A stretch of DNA of 42,689 bases from positions 1-42,689 of the forward strand of contig PEVN01000079.1 of assembly GCA_002779825.1 (NCBI GenBank). The letters are read 5' to 3'. Under the pieces are notes generated by a model. That model was not told the origin of the DNA, ran no database searches, and saw nothing but the letters and a program-made list of their open reading frames with translations. A program made the translations under genes and the position numbers. This DNA is from Armatimonadetes bacterium CG06_land_8_20_14_3_00_66_21 (GTDB taxonomy: Bacteria; Armatimonadota; Abditibacteriia; CG2-30-66-41). Positions 26,089-34,494 of the stretch are shown one piece after another; within the stretch, counting starts at the first letter, position 1; each line of letters begins with the position of its first letter.

Positions 26089-26883
26089 TCAGCGCGGGTC
26101 TGCTCCGCTGTGCAGCCATGTCGCTGCGGGTAGCCACCACTTCGGCGGGAAGGTGTTCGCGGAGCCGGCGGCAGCGATCTTCAGCAACTCCGGCACGGTG
26201 ACGAACCGGTACCCGCGCTCCGCCAGCTCCGCGATGATCAGTCGGGTAGCGGTCACGTCTTTGGCTCGCGCCGGGCTTCTCCCGTCGTGCGCCAGGATGA
26301 TGGCGCCCGGCCGGAGGCGCTGCAGCACTCGCTGCGCCATGTCTTCCGGCGTCGGCGCATCGTGGTGGTCGGCACAGACGGTCCACAGGATGGTCTGGTA
26401 ACCTTGCTCGGCTGCAATGGTGAAAACCGTTGCATCGATCAGCCCGCGCGGCGGTCGGAACAGGTGCGTCCTCTTTCCGCTCATCCGCTCGATGACGTTT
26501 TAGCACAGGTCCAACTCATTGGTTACTGTTGCTTCGGTCACCGCTTCGATGTCGGCCGGGTGGGTGTAGGTATGGTTGCCAATCACGTGCCCGCGTGCCA
26601 CCACCCGCTGAACAATGCCGGGGTACTTCTCCATACGCTGGCCGATCATGAAGAAGGTGCCCTTCGCGTGGTGTTCCTCGAGGAGGTCCAGAATCTGAGG
26701 CGTGAACGTCGGGTGCGGGCCGTCATCGAAGGTCAGGGCCACCACCCGGTCCCGGCACGCCACTGAGTGAACCACGCTCCCCCAGAGCGGTGCGCCCGGC
26801 TGCGTTCTCCGGGCCAGCAGCACTACGATGGCCGCGACCAGCACGAACTCGAAGAGGGTGCGGAGAACGCCCAAGCGCTTCAT
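26089..26883 (-). pseudogene. Polysaccharide deacetylase split by an in-frame TAA
   Basis: The N-terminal part (127 codons from ATG 26883) carries a membrane anchor and NodB motif 1 TFDDGPHP (51-58) and motif 2 GNHTYTH. It stops at TAA 26500-26502. The same frame continues at once: NVIERMSGKRTHLFRPPRGLIDA (motif 3 RPPRG), ILAHDG and RGYRFVTVPELL, ending at 26089. No frame change is needed; a single G-to-T change in GAA would give the TAA. The result would be an inactive truncated enzyme unless the stop is read through or is a base error. The start overlaps the stop of the universal-stress fragment upstream (ATGA). The intact relative is at 27157-28020. Confidence 0.85.
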
Positions 26884-27146
26884 GGACCTGTCGTCCCTCG
26901 CGGGGCCCTGTTCGGCGCAGTCCGTCGGTCCGGGTAGCCGGGGACCGCGGGGACAAGCAGAAGTGGCACGTGCGACAAGCTCGATACCTTGGGCGCGACG
27001 CTGGCGGACCAGAACGCCTCCATGCCTGCCTTGGCATGGGTGCCCAACACCACCAGATCCGCCTCGACTTCCGCGGCCGTGCGCGCGATCAAAGTGCCGG
27101 CATCGCCTCGTTGCTTTGCCGGAGCCTTCTTTGCGGACTTGCTCAT
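26880..27146 (-). CDS. Half-length universal stress protein (C-terminal part only)
   Basis: 88 residues. After a basic MSKSAKKAPAKQ leader it shows only the second half of a UspA domain: IARTAAEVEADLVVLGTHAK, AGMEAFWSASVAPKVS (the ATP-loop region GTHAKAG with the later G lost) and HVPLLLVP. The first about 70 residues of a normal UspA are missing. It sits ten bases after one deacetylase gene and overlaps the start of the next by four bases (ATGA), so it is read as the middle gene of an operon. It could be a short functional protein or a remnant maintained by coupling. Confidence 0.7.
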   Translation of the reverse strand: MSKSAKKAPAKQRGDAGTLIARTAAEVEADLVVLGTHAKAGMEAFWSASVAPKVSSLSHVPLLLVPAVPGYPDRRTAPNRAPRGTTGP

Positions 27147-27156
27147 GGGTCCACCG

Positions 27157-28020
27157 TCACCTGTGTGCCTGCATCTCGTCGAGCGTCACAAACCGGTACC
27201 CGCGCGACTTGAGCGCCTCGATCAGCCCTGGGAGCGCGTCGAGGGTCGCTTGGCGACCGTCATGCAGCAAAAAGACGCCTCCCGGCGTGGCGTGGCTCAG
27301 CAGGCGCCGCTGGATCGCTCCGGCCCTCGCATTGGCGCAGTCGCGGGAGTTCACCGTCCAGAACACGGTGGAGTACCCCAACGCCGCCGCCACCTGGCCC
27401 ACGCGCGCGGAGTAGTCGCCGCCCGGCGGCCGAAAGAACCGGGGCGCGGCCCCCGTGATCTCTGCCAGCACATTGCCGCACGCCTTCAGCTCCACCGCCA
27501 CCGTCGCGCTGGGCAGGCGGTTGAGGTTCAGGTGGTGGTAGGTGTGGTTGCCGACCGTGTGCCCCGAAGCGAGCTCCGCCCGGACCAGGTCTGGGTACTC
27601 CTCCGCCATGCGCCCAACCACGAAGAACGTTGCCTCCACTTTGCACTCCGCGAGAACGGTCAACAGCCGGGGCGTATAATCCGGGTGCGGGCCGTCGTCG
27701 AAGGTGAGCGCGATCTCCTTGCGTTTGGAGTCCCCGTGGCGCACCAGGTTCAGCCGCCCGGCCTTCGCCAGTTCCGCCGCGCGCCGGGTCAGGAGGGGCA
27801 TGACCGACTGACGCACGGACTCCTGGGCGTTCAACCAGTGCGCGCTGAGAAGGTTTCCCCCCGCCCCGACGGAAGCCAGCGGGGGAGCAGGCCCTTGGGC
27901 GCAAGAGCACAGCACCAGCCCTCGCAGAGAGATCGAAGCGACGAGCACGAGCAGCAGCGTCGGAAGGAAGGTCGCTGGTGGCTGTATGGGTCCGGCGGTC
28001 CGAGCAGTAGCGGCTGACAA
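27157..28020 (-). CDS. Polysaccharide deacetylase (NodB/CE4 family), intact
   Basis: 287 residues from TTG 28020, supported by GGGAG six bases upstream. An N-terminal hydrophobic anchor (LPTLLLVLVASISL) suggests membrane or secreted location. NodB motifs are complete: IALTFDDGPHPDYTP (motif 1), GNHTYHH (motif 2, His pair), RFFRPPGGDYS (motif 3) and VFLLHDGR (motif 5). It would remove N-acetyl groups from chitin-type or peptidoglycan sugars using a divalent metal. It starts a four-part run on the minus strand with the half-length Usp and the split deacetylase. Confidence 0.9.
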   Translation of the reverse strand: MSAATARTAGPIQPPATFLPTLLLVLVASISLRGLVLCSCAQGPAPPLASVGAGGNLLSAHWLNAQESVRQSVMPLLTRRAAELAKAGRLNLVRHGDSKRKEIALTFDDGPHPDYTPRLLTVLAECKVEATFFVVGRMAEEYPDLVRAELASGHTVGNHTYHHLNLNRLPSATVAVELKACGNVLAEITGAAPRFFRPPGGDYSARVGQVAAALGYSTVFWTVNSRDCANARAGAIQRRLLSHATPGGVFLLHDGRQATLDALPGLIEALKSRGYRFVTLDEMQAHR

Positions 28021-28091
28021 AGGGTGTCTCCCGGAGTAGTATTGTCATTATGATCGCTTCCGGTCTCGCGTGGCGCGGAGCGCGTCGGCGG

Positions 28092-28820
28092 CTATCTGCT
28101 CCCCAGTTCCAGGCGCGTGTGCCGCGCCAACTCCTCCACCATCTCCGTCTGGATCTGCTGAATCTCCAGGAGGTGCTGCCACTGATGGGTCAAGAGTTGG
28201 TCCATCTTGGCGTCAATGGCGCGGATTTCCAGTTCGGCTTTGAGGTTGATCTGGTAGTCGTTCTCCGACCGCAGCCGGTCGCGGGCTTCCTGGCGGTTCT
28301 GGCTCATCATGATGACCGGCGCCTGGATGGAGGCGAGGCACGAGAGGCAGAGGTTGAGCAGGATGTAGGGGAAGGGATCGAAGGGCTTGTGCAGGAGGTG
28401 GATTGAGTTGAGGGCGATCCAGAGAGCCAGCACGGCGCCGAAGCTGCCCATGAACGCCCAGCTCCCGCCGAACTCGGCCACTTTGTCCGCCACGCGCTGA
28501 CCGAACGTGGCTTGTTCCTCGAACTCCTCGGCGACATTGCTGGCAACCACGTCGCCTTTGCGCAGCGCTTTGATGACTCCCGCTTCCAGCTCGTCAAGCT
28601 CGCCTTTCTCCGCTTCGAGCAGGTCCTCGACGTGCTCGGTGCGGAAGTGGTTCAGGTCGTCGGAACAGATGTACCCGTCCGGATTCCAGTCGGGATGTGC
28701 TGCCTGAATTGTCGCCACCACGGAGTCGCGTACCATGTCGGCGGGGAACATCGCCGTCCCCGGCTTGCGTTGGTGGCAGAGCTGACACTCGAGCAACTGG
28801 GTCTCGCGCTTCTTCTTCAA
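28092..28820 (-). CDS. DUF1003 membrane protein
   Basis: 242 residues from TTG 28820, with AGGAGG six bases upstream and a MKKKRETQ start. The N-terminal about 70 residues contain C12-x2-C15 and C52 plus nearby His, possibly a zinc site. The DUF1003 core follows: QRVADKVAEFGGSWAFMGSF with two membrane helices (GAVLALWIALNSIHLL, PYILLNLCLSCLASIQAPVIMMSQNR), then a coiled C-terminus with IQQIQTEMVEELARHT. The function of the family is unknown; it is often placed near ion and stress genes, as here. Confidence 0.88.
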   Translation of the reverse strand: MKKKRETQLLECQLCHQRKPGTAMFPADMVRDSVVATIQAAHPDWNPDGYICSDDLNHFRTEHVEDLLEAEKGELDELEAGVIKALRKGDVVASNVAEEFEEQATFGQRVADKVAEFGGSWAFMGSFGAVLALWIALNSIHLLHKPFDPFPYILLNLCLSCLASIQAPVIMMSQNRQEARDRLRSENDYQINLKAELEIRAIDAKMDQLLTHQWQHLLEIQQIQTEMVEELARHTRLELGSR

Positions 28821-28974
28821 TGCGGTCCTCCTCTGCTGCGGCCCCGACTCACTTCGTGGGCTTCGCTGGCACCGTCACGAACCGGTATGCCGGCGTTGGT
28901 CGTCAGTTCTTCTGGAGCCAACAGCAGCCCCGTCTTTTCTCGAAACCCCGCCGGGACGGGAGCGTGGGGCGCCC

Positions 28975-31536
28975 TCAGTTCCGACCGCGCTTCTGGAAGA
29001 GGTCTCTGAGGTGGTCGGTCACCGGGTTGCCGCCGGAGTCGGCGCTTACGATGGCAAACGCCGCCCCCGGTAGGCTGGCGGCGTCGGCGTACACCAGGTA
29101 GCGTGGCAACCACGTGGGGTGGAACTTCTCTTTGAACTGGTGCAGCCCCTTGAAGCTGTAGAACTGGTTGAGGTGCTCGTAGATAAAGTGCATCGCTCGC
29201 TCGGCAGTCGGGTCACCGGGGTCCTCGCCCACCCCAGCCAGCGGGCTGAGTCCCAGGTTGAAGGAGTCGTAGCCTTGCTCCCGCGCCCACTGCATCAAGC
29301 TGACGAACAGGAAGTCCATGGTGCCGGGCTCGGGGTCGTTGCGGCGGCGCATGAGGTCACAGGTGAGCTCGTTGCGTTGGTACTCCGACACCAGATTGGC
29401 GAAGGCGGTGACGGCTCCCTCGGGGGAGTGGACGGCCATGGCGGGACCGTTCCGGAGGTAGTCCTCGTCAAACCAGCCGAGGGAAAACCGTTTCTCGCTG
29501 CCATGCATCATGTTCAGCCATTCATCGCTGACCGACCGCAGCTCCTCCAGCAGCGCGTCGGCGAGTGGCGGCTGGTGCACCTGCGCCGAGTAGCCGCGCT
29601 TGGTGAGCCGGTTCACAGCCGCGCGGAGCGCCTTCGCCTGCTTGCCCTCCAACGAGAACTCCTTCAACTCGACGATCGCCTCGTGGCCGACGCGCAGCGT
29701 CAGGAAGCCGGCTGCCTGGTAGTGCTCCAGGTAATCCGAGAGTGTCTGGTAGAAGGCAGGCTTCCAGTCGTTCCGGGCGCAGTGTCCCTTGAACGCTTCG
29801 ATGGCCGCAGGCGCGTCTTCTGACGGGCCAATGACATCACCCAGCGCCACTGCGTTCCCGCTTCGCACGGCGTAGGCGAGGACCGAGCCGCCCGGCGTGA
29901 AGAAGTACGCCTTGTCGGCGAAGAGGGTGAACCGGGCGAGCGAGGAGCGCCCGTAGACCCGCACGATCGCTTCCGCCCGGGCCCGCTCCTCCCGCGTCGC
30001 CGGACCGCGCAACAGCACCGGGCGCAGGAGGGACACCAGCGCGTAAGCGAGGGTGGCGGCGCCCACCGCGTAGATCGAGTCGGCGAAATAGCGGCCGAAT
30101 CCAGTCACCGGCTCCAACCCCGGGTTGTACAGCTCCGCAAACATCAGGACCGTCTGCCGGAGTGCCGCCATCAGGTTGAAGCTCACGCTGAAGTGCCGAT
30201 CCAACAGGTAGAAGCCACCGGTGCCGTATGCCAGCGTGAACAACAGCGCCGCGCCCAGCACGACGATGCCATTCCTCACCGACGGCGGGTCGGACCGCGC
30301 CCAAAAGTACGGCCGGAGCGCCAGCAGCCAGGCAAGGAGCGCTGCCGCCAACAGCGCTTCCTCGTAGTCCAGTCCCTTGAGCAGGTGGCTCGCCACCGAG
30401 ACGACCAGCACGGCGACGGTGACGCTCCACCCCACCCGTTTGCGCCGGCACAGACTGCGGGAAAGCAGCAGCAGCGCGAACCCGGCCAGCGTGGCGGTCA
30501 GGTGACTGCGGTGGCGAACCTCCAGCGGCGAGAACCGGTCCAACAAGGCCAGGCGGTGCGCGAGAGCGGGCGTCAGGGACGAGCAAACGTTCACGACGCC
30601 CATCAGCCCGGCCAGCAGGGCGACGGTCCGGACGCTCCAGCTCTCCCACTGCCAGCGGCGCTTCGCCTGGAACGACTTCACTCGGCGGAGCATGACGAAC
30701 CCCACGGCCACCGGGAGCCAGAGGGCCAGGCCGCGAAACGCCAGGGAAATCACCGTCGCCGTCGCCGCCGGCACGCCCAGCGACGTGTACACCAGCGCCA
30801 TGATCCCCTCCACCACCCCGACGCCCTGCGGAGTGAACGAGACGATCCAGAACAAGACGCCCATCGCGAATCCCGCCACCAGCACGCCGAACGCCACGGG
30901 TTGGTGATACGCGCGGAACAGGGCGCCCAGGCACGCGAGGTCCAGCAACAGCCCGACCAGCGCGGCGGCAGTGGCCAGGATGGCGGGGAGTGGCCGGGAG
31001 GCGACGGCGCCCGCGGCAGCGGCGAACTCGTGGGCGCTGCGGGCTGTCCAGTCATCCGTCAGTGGCGGCGCCTTCTTGATCCAACCGGCCGCCCGGTTGA
31101 CCGTGTTTTGCAGCCAGGAGAGCAACCGGCGGAGCAGCACCGGTCGCCAGAAGCCCAGCGCCAGGACGCCCCCCAGAGCTACCGTCCCTGCCAGCAGCAG
31201 CAACGCGGCGACCACCTCGTACGACTTGAGGTCGTGCCGCAGGAACAGGTAGACCATGCCCGCGATCAGGACCGCCCCAAACGACACGAAGTCAACGATC
31301 TGCGCCACCACCAGGCCCGCTGCAGTCCTGGCGGGAGACTCCCCTCGCTGACCGGCTTCGTCCACGAACACCGCGGCCCCCGCGGCCGACGTCGCCAGCC
31401 TGAGGAAGGTCGCCGCGAACACCACCGGCAGGAGTTCCCACAACCGGCTCTTCACCCCGACCGTGGCGAAGGAGAGCTGGTACATCCCCGCAAAGAAAAG
31501 GAAGTACGCCAACTGTAGCGCCGCCGCCACCACCAC
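28975..31536 (-). CDS. mprF: MprF-like lysylphosphatidylglycerol synthetase/flippase, N-terminus interrupted
   Basis: 853 residues from GTG 31536. The N-terminal half is a multi-pass flippase-like region (LVVAQIVDFVSF, SFTPQGVGVVEGIMALV) and the C-terminal about 330 residues are the DUF2156 GNAT-type synthetase domain (ADKAYFFTPGGSVLAYAVRSG, DFLFVSLMQWAREQGYDSFNLGLSPL, QFYSFKGLHQFKEKFHPTW). It adds aminoacyl groups to phosphatidylglycerol and flips the lipid. In the same frame just upstream, RRVAFGLLIIAAV then TGA (31606-31608) then IAVSRLTELEKLSQTL is the expected first membrane helix, so the original start was probably farther upstream. No ATG, GTG or TTG in this frame with a good ribosome-binding site is seen there. 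Current start is a weak choice among three adjacent GTGs. Confidence 0.85.
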   Translation of the reverse strand: MVVAAALQLAYFLFFAGMYQLSFATVGVKSRLWELLPVVFAATFLRLATSAAGAAVFVDEAGQRGESPARTAAGLVVAQIVDFVSFGAVLIAGMVYLFLRHDLKSYEVVAALLLLAGTVALGGVLALGFWRPVLLRRLLSWLQNTVNRAAGWIKKAPPLTDDWTARSAHEFAAAAGAVASRPLPAILATAAALVGLLLDLACLGALFRAYHQPVAFGVLVAGFAMGVLFWIVSFTPQGVGVVEGIMALVYTSLGVPAATATVISLAFRGLALWLPVAVGFVMLRRVKSFQAKRRWQWESWSVRTVALLAGLMGVVNVCSSLTPALAHRLALLDRFSPLEVRHRSHLTATLAGFALLLLSRSLCRRKRVGWSVTVAVLVVSVASHLLKGLDYEEALLAAALLAWLLALRPYFWARSDPPSVRNGIVVLGAALLFTLAYGTGGFYLLDRHFSVSFNLMAALRQTVLMFAELYNPGLEPVTGFGRYFADSIYAVGAATLAYALVSLLRPVLLRGPATREERARAEAIVRVYGRSSLARFTLFADKAYFFTPGGSVLAYAVRSGNAVALGDVIGPSEDAPAAIEAFKGHCARNDWKPAFYQTLSDYLEHYQAAGFLTLRVGHEAIVELKEFSLEGKQAKALRAAVNRLTKRGYSAQVHQPPLADALLEELRSVSDEWLNMMHGSEKRFSLGWFDEDYLRNGPAMAVHSPEGAVTAFANLVSEYQRNELTCDLMRRRNDPEPGTMDFLFVSLMQWAREQGYDSFNLGLSPLAGVGEDPGDPTAERAMHFIYEHLNQFYSFKGLHQFKEKFHPTWLPRYLVYADAASLPGAAFAIVSADSGGNPVTDHLRDLFQKRGRN

Positions 31537-31622
31537 CCAGGAGAGCTGTCCGCGCGCCAGCGTCTGGCTCAGCTTCTCCAGCTCGGTCAGCCGGCTGACG
31601 GCGATTCACACCGCGGCGATGA

Positions 31623-32750
31623 TCAGCAGGCCGAAGGCGACACGGCGCGTCGCGGAAGGGAGCCTCCTCGGGAGGAAGTGGGTGGGCTCAAGGCTGGGCG
31701 AGTGGTGGGAGCGGGTGGCGCACCTGCTGCGGCGACCCAGCGCCGCAACCCCGGCTGCCGCGCTTCCGCTTGGCGGCCCCCGGGGTTGCGACCCCAGTTC
31801 GCCGACAGGAACCGGAGCACGTCCGGTACATGGCTTCGCCACGTGTCCCAGGTGTGACTCCCGCTGTCCCACTCGTGGTACTCGTGCGGGAGGTGGCGCC
31901 GAGTAAGCAGGTCGCGCAGTTGCCGAGTCTCCCGGATGTAACGGATCTCCCGCCCTCGGATCCCGACGTCCAGGTACACGCGAACGTCCGGGAGCGGCAC
32001 GCTGCCCAGATAGTCCAGCGGGCTGTTCCGGCGGAGGAACTCCTTGTCGGTGCCCCAGATCCCCGGGCTCCGGGAGTCGCGCTCGGCCCGGTACACGCCG
32101 CTGCTGCTCACCAGCAGGCCGAACACGTCCGGATGCTTGAGGCCCAGGTTGATGCCGCCGAAACCACCGGCGGAGATCCCGCCGATCCCGCGGTGCCACT
32201 TGTCGGGAATCGTCCGGTAGGTTCGGTCCACGTGTTCCACGAGGTCGTGGACGAGGAAGTCCGCCATGTCACACGAGCCGTTTCTGGCGTTCACGTACTC
32301 GCTGTCCCCCTGGAATCCCTTGCCGCGGCCGCTGGGGATGATGAGGATCAACTCGGCGATCTGCTTGCGCCGGATCATCTCGTCGGTCTGCCGGTCGATC
32401 CGCCCGTACCGCAGCCAGTCAAGGGCCTTGCCCCACGGCATGCCGTGCAGGCAATAGTAGACCGGGTACCGCTCCCCGGCCCGTTGGCGACGGCTGTACG
32501 ACGGTGGCAGATAGATATAGTAGGATCGCTTCTCATGCAGCGCCCGACTGTCGAACGAGCGCAGTTCTGTCGTGCCTGCCATCTTCGCCCCAAAGACCTG
32601 CTCCCACACGAAGCGGACATCCTGGCGCACGAAATCGACCTGCCAGGCGGCGACGCCCACCAGGACGACGGCCGCCAAGACAATCGCGCGACGGCGTCGC
32701 TTGCGGGGCGGCTTGGCGTCGTTCAGGAAACCGGCCTGCCGAGTTGCCAC
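31623..32750 (-). CDS. Esterase D-type alpha/beta hydrolase with N-terminal membrane anchor
   Basis: 375 residues from GTG 32750, which immediately follows the TGA of the site-2 protease gene (TGAGTG). A basic N-terminus and one hydrophobic helix (AIVLAAVVLVGVAAW) anchor or export it. The esterase fold shows YPVYYCLHGMPWG, ILIIPSGRGKGFQGD and the nucleophile elbow GISAGGFGG. HEYHEWDSGSHTWDTW supplies the catalytic His. The last about 55 residues, after FLSANW, are Arg/Pro-rich and overlap the region that would encode the missing mprF start; they may be read-through sequence rather than a real domain. The family includes acetyl and feruloyl esterases; the substrate is unknown. Confidence 0.82.
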   Translation of the reverse strand: MATRQAGFLNDAKPPRKRRRRAIVLAAVVLVGVAAWQVDFVRQDVRFVWEQVFGAKMAGTTELRSFDSRALHEKRSYYIYLPPSYSRRQRAGERYPVYYCLHGMPWGKALDWLRYGRIDRQTDEMIRRKQIAELILIIPSGRGKGFQGDSEYVNARNGSCDMADFLVHDLVEHVDRTYRTIPDKWHRGIGGISAGGFGGINLGLKHPDVFGLLVSSSGVYRAERDSRSPGIWGTDKEFLRRNSPLDYLGSVPLPDVRVYLDVGIRGREIRYIRETRQLRDLLTRRHLPHEYHEWDSGSHTWDTWRSHVPDVLRFLSANWGRNPGGRQAEARQPGLRRWVAAAGAPPAPTTRPALSPPTSSRGGSLPRRAVSPSAC

Positions 32751-33836
32751 TCAGGCACGGGCCTTCCGCAGCGCCGCCTGAACCATCAGGAACCGACCGA
32801 CGTTGTCCAGGGACACCATGCCCAACAGATGCCCGTCGCGAACGACCGGCAGGGCGTGGCACTCGCAGGTCTGCAGGCGGCCGAAGACCGTCTCCATCAT
32901 CTCTGCGGGGTCGGCGGTCTCGAACGTTCGGTACATCGCGTCGGTGACCAGCGCCTGCTGACCTCGTTCGGCCAAGGCCCGCATCAACTCGCTCCGCGTC
33001 AGCACGCCCACCAAGCGGTCACCGTCGGCAACGGGGAAATCCTGCTGGGCGCCGCCGAGTACGTGCTGGATGGCGCGTTCCAGCGTGTCCCCAGGCGCCA
33101 GCGTCCGGAGGTCGGTGGTCATCGCCCGGCTGATGGGAATGCCGCCCAGCGCCGCCTTCATCTGCACCATCGCGGCTTCCTGCTGCGCACCCGTCCACAC
33201 GAAGAACGCGATGAACAGCAGGAACGGGTTGGCGAACAGACCGACGAAGCCGAAGAACAGCGCCATCGCCTGCCCGACACTGGCGGCGATCTGCGTGGCG
33301 TGGACATAGTCCATACGGGTCGCCAGCGCGGCCCGTAGAACGCGGCCGCCGTCCATGGGGAAGGCGGGGAGCAGGTTGAACCCGGCCAGGGCCACATTCA
33401 CCCACAGCAACTTCGTCAGCAGCGCCCCCCCGACCAGCGTCAGCCCGGTGAACGCAGTAGCGCCCTTCATGAGGGTGAGAATGACGAACAGGCCCGCCCC
33501 CAGCACGACGTTCACCGCCGGTCCGGCGAGGCTCACCAGCAGTTCCTGCTTCGGGTCCTCGGGCATCCGCTCCAGACGGGCCATGCCGCCGATGGGCAGC
33601 AGGGTGATGTCGCGGGTGGCAATGCCGAACCGCTTGGCCATCAGCGCGTGGCCCAGCTCATGCAGGACGACGATGGCAAAGAGCGTCACCACAAACAGCA
33701 ACCCGCTCATCGCAGCAGCGACGCTGTGCCCGCTCATCAGGTGGCTTAGCGCCACCCACGCAAGCAGCATGAGAAACGTGCCATGCACGTAGATCCCAAT
33801 GCCGGACAGTTCGCCTATCTTCCAGGACCATTTCAT
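32751..33836 (-). CDS. Membrane site-2 protease (M50) with paired CBS domains
   Basis: 361 residues from ATG 33836, chosen over an open upstream extension because GAGGGAG lies six bases before it and KWSWKIGELSGIGIYVHGTF is a typical start. Membrane metalloprotease motifs are intact: HELGH (59-63) and NLLPAFPMDGGRVLRA (Asp162). About residues 239-361 form two CBS repeats (ISRAMTTDLRTLAPGDTLERA, then VTDAMYRTFETADP), which bind adenine nucleotides. It cleaves proteins within the membrane; the target is unknown. It is followed directly by the esterase gene in an operon. Confidence 0.9.
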   Translation of the reverse strand: MKWSWKIGELSGIGIYVHGTFLMLLAWVALSHLMSGHSVAAAMSGLLFVVTLFAIVVLHELGHALMAKRFGIATRDITLLPIGGMARLERMPEDPKQELLVSLAGPAVNVVLGAGLFVILTLMKGATAFTGLTLVGGALLTKLLWVNVALAGFNLLPAFPMDGGRVLRAALATRMDYVHATQIAASVGQAMALFFGFVGLFANPFLLFIAFFVWTGAQQEAAMVQMKAALGGIPISRAMTTDLRTLAPGDTLERAIQHVLGGAQQDFPVADGDRLVGVLTRSELMRALAERGQQALVTDAMYRTFETADPAEMMETVFGRLQTCECHALPVVRDGHLLGMVSLDNVGRFLMVQAALRKARA

Positions 33837-33952
33837 CGGGCGCTCCCTCTCAGTAGCCACTGCCTGGCGCGCCGACACCGTGGGGCCGGTGTCGGCGCGA
33901 TGGCTCTGCCGGATCCGGAGCGCCTCCGGCCCGGCGTCCTGTGCCACACTCG

Positions 33953-34237
33953 CTACGCAACGACTTTGACGCAGTTATGCGAACCGTAGTCGTTGGGCAC
34001 TTCCTCATCGCAGTTGGGGTCATTGACCCACTCGCCGTCGATGAGGAAGCGGTATGCGTACCGTCCAGGCGCCAGTGTGACGGTCGTCTTCCACACCCCC
34101 TTGGCATCCTTCTTCAGCGGCCGTGCAGTATCGGACCAATCGTTGAAGTCAGCAACAAGCATGACTTGTTGGGCCTCCGGCGCGCACGCCTTGAATGGCA
34201 CCCGCTTCTTCTTCACAGTTGGCTGAACTGCTTTCAT
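33953..34237 (-). CDS. Small stand-alone CBM48/isoamylase N-terminal-like protein
   Basis: 94 residues. ATG 34237 has GGGAGGG nine bases upstream; the open frame further upstream is a shadow. The basic MKAVQPTVKKKRV leader is followed by one beta-sandwich of the AMPK glycogen-binding/CBM48 type: VMLVADFNDWSDTARPL, GVWKTTVTL, GRYAYRFLIDGEWVNDPN. The conserved Trp and Arg-Tyr-Ala-Tyr-Arg sugar-binding pattern are present. In enzymes this domain precedes an amylase; here it stands alone, as known for many short glycogen-binding-domain proteins. Its role may be glycogen sensing or binding. Confidence 0.88.
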   Translation of the reverse strand: MKAVQPTVKKKRVPFKACAPEAQQVMLVADFNDWSDTARPLKKDAKGVWKTTVTLAPGRYAYRFLIDGEWVNDPNCDEEVPNDYGSHNCVKVVA

Positions 34238-34393
34238 CGCGCAAATCCCTCCCTTCGTTCGGTTTCTTGCCCGTAAACGGAGCCGTTCCGTGATCGGCCC
34301 GCCTCTATTGGAGAGTGTGACACAGGCCCCCAGTGCTGCGTAGGGCGCAGCGCCGACGCGCCGAGGGCGAGCCACCACCGCAGCGGAGCCACG

Positions 34394-34440
34394 AAAAAGC
34401 CCTCCCGTCGGCGCCGCGGGGCGGCGCAAACGGAAGGGCT
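34394..34440 (-). terminator. Rho-independent terminator of the YjbH-like gene
   Basis: On the minus strand an 11-bp stem (AGCCCTTCCGT / ACGGGAGGGCT, one mismatch/wobble) encloses a GC-rich loop and is followed by TTTTT. It lies 55 bases after the stop of the YjbH-like gene. The rest of the 257-base gap to the CBM48 gene (34238-34494) holds no gene. Confidence 0.75.
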
Positions 34441-34494
34441 GTGAAACCACGCTACCAGCCGTCTTCGCTCGCCGGCCCGACGGAGGCAGCAGAC

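Noticed and set aside
23848-26133. Long plus-strand open frame of 761 codons and similar long ones at 31770-33338 and 40924-42657
   Set aside because: They run opposite to recognised genes, contain no domain, and arise from GC-rich codon structure.
28849-28894. Minus-strand AYRFVTVPAKPTK as a deacetylase remnant
   Set aside because: The match is only six to eight residues, too short to support a relic.
31606-31608. TGA in mprF as selenocysteine
   Set aside because: It falls in a membrane helix with no redox role, and no SECIS-like hairpin was seen directly after it.
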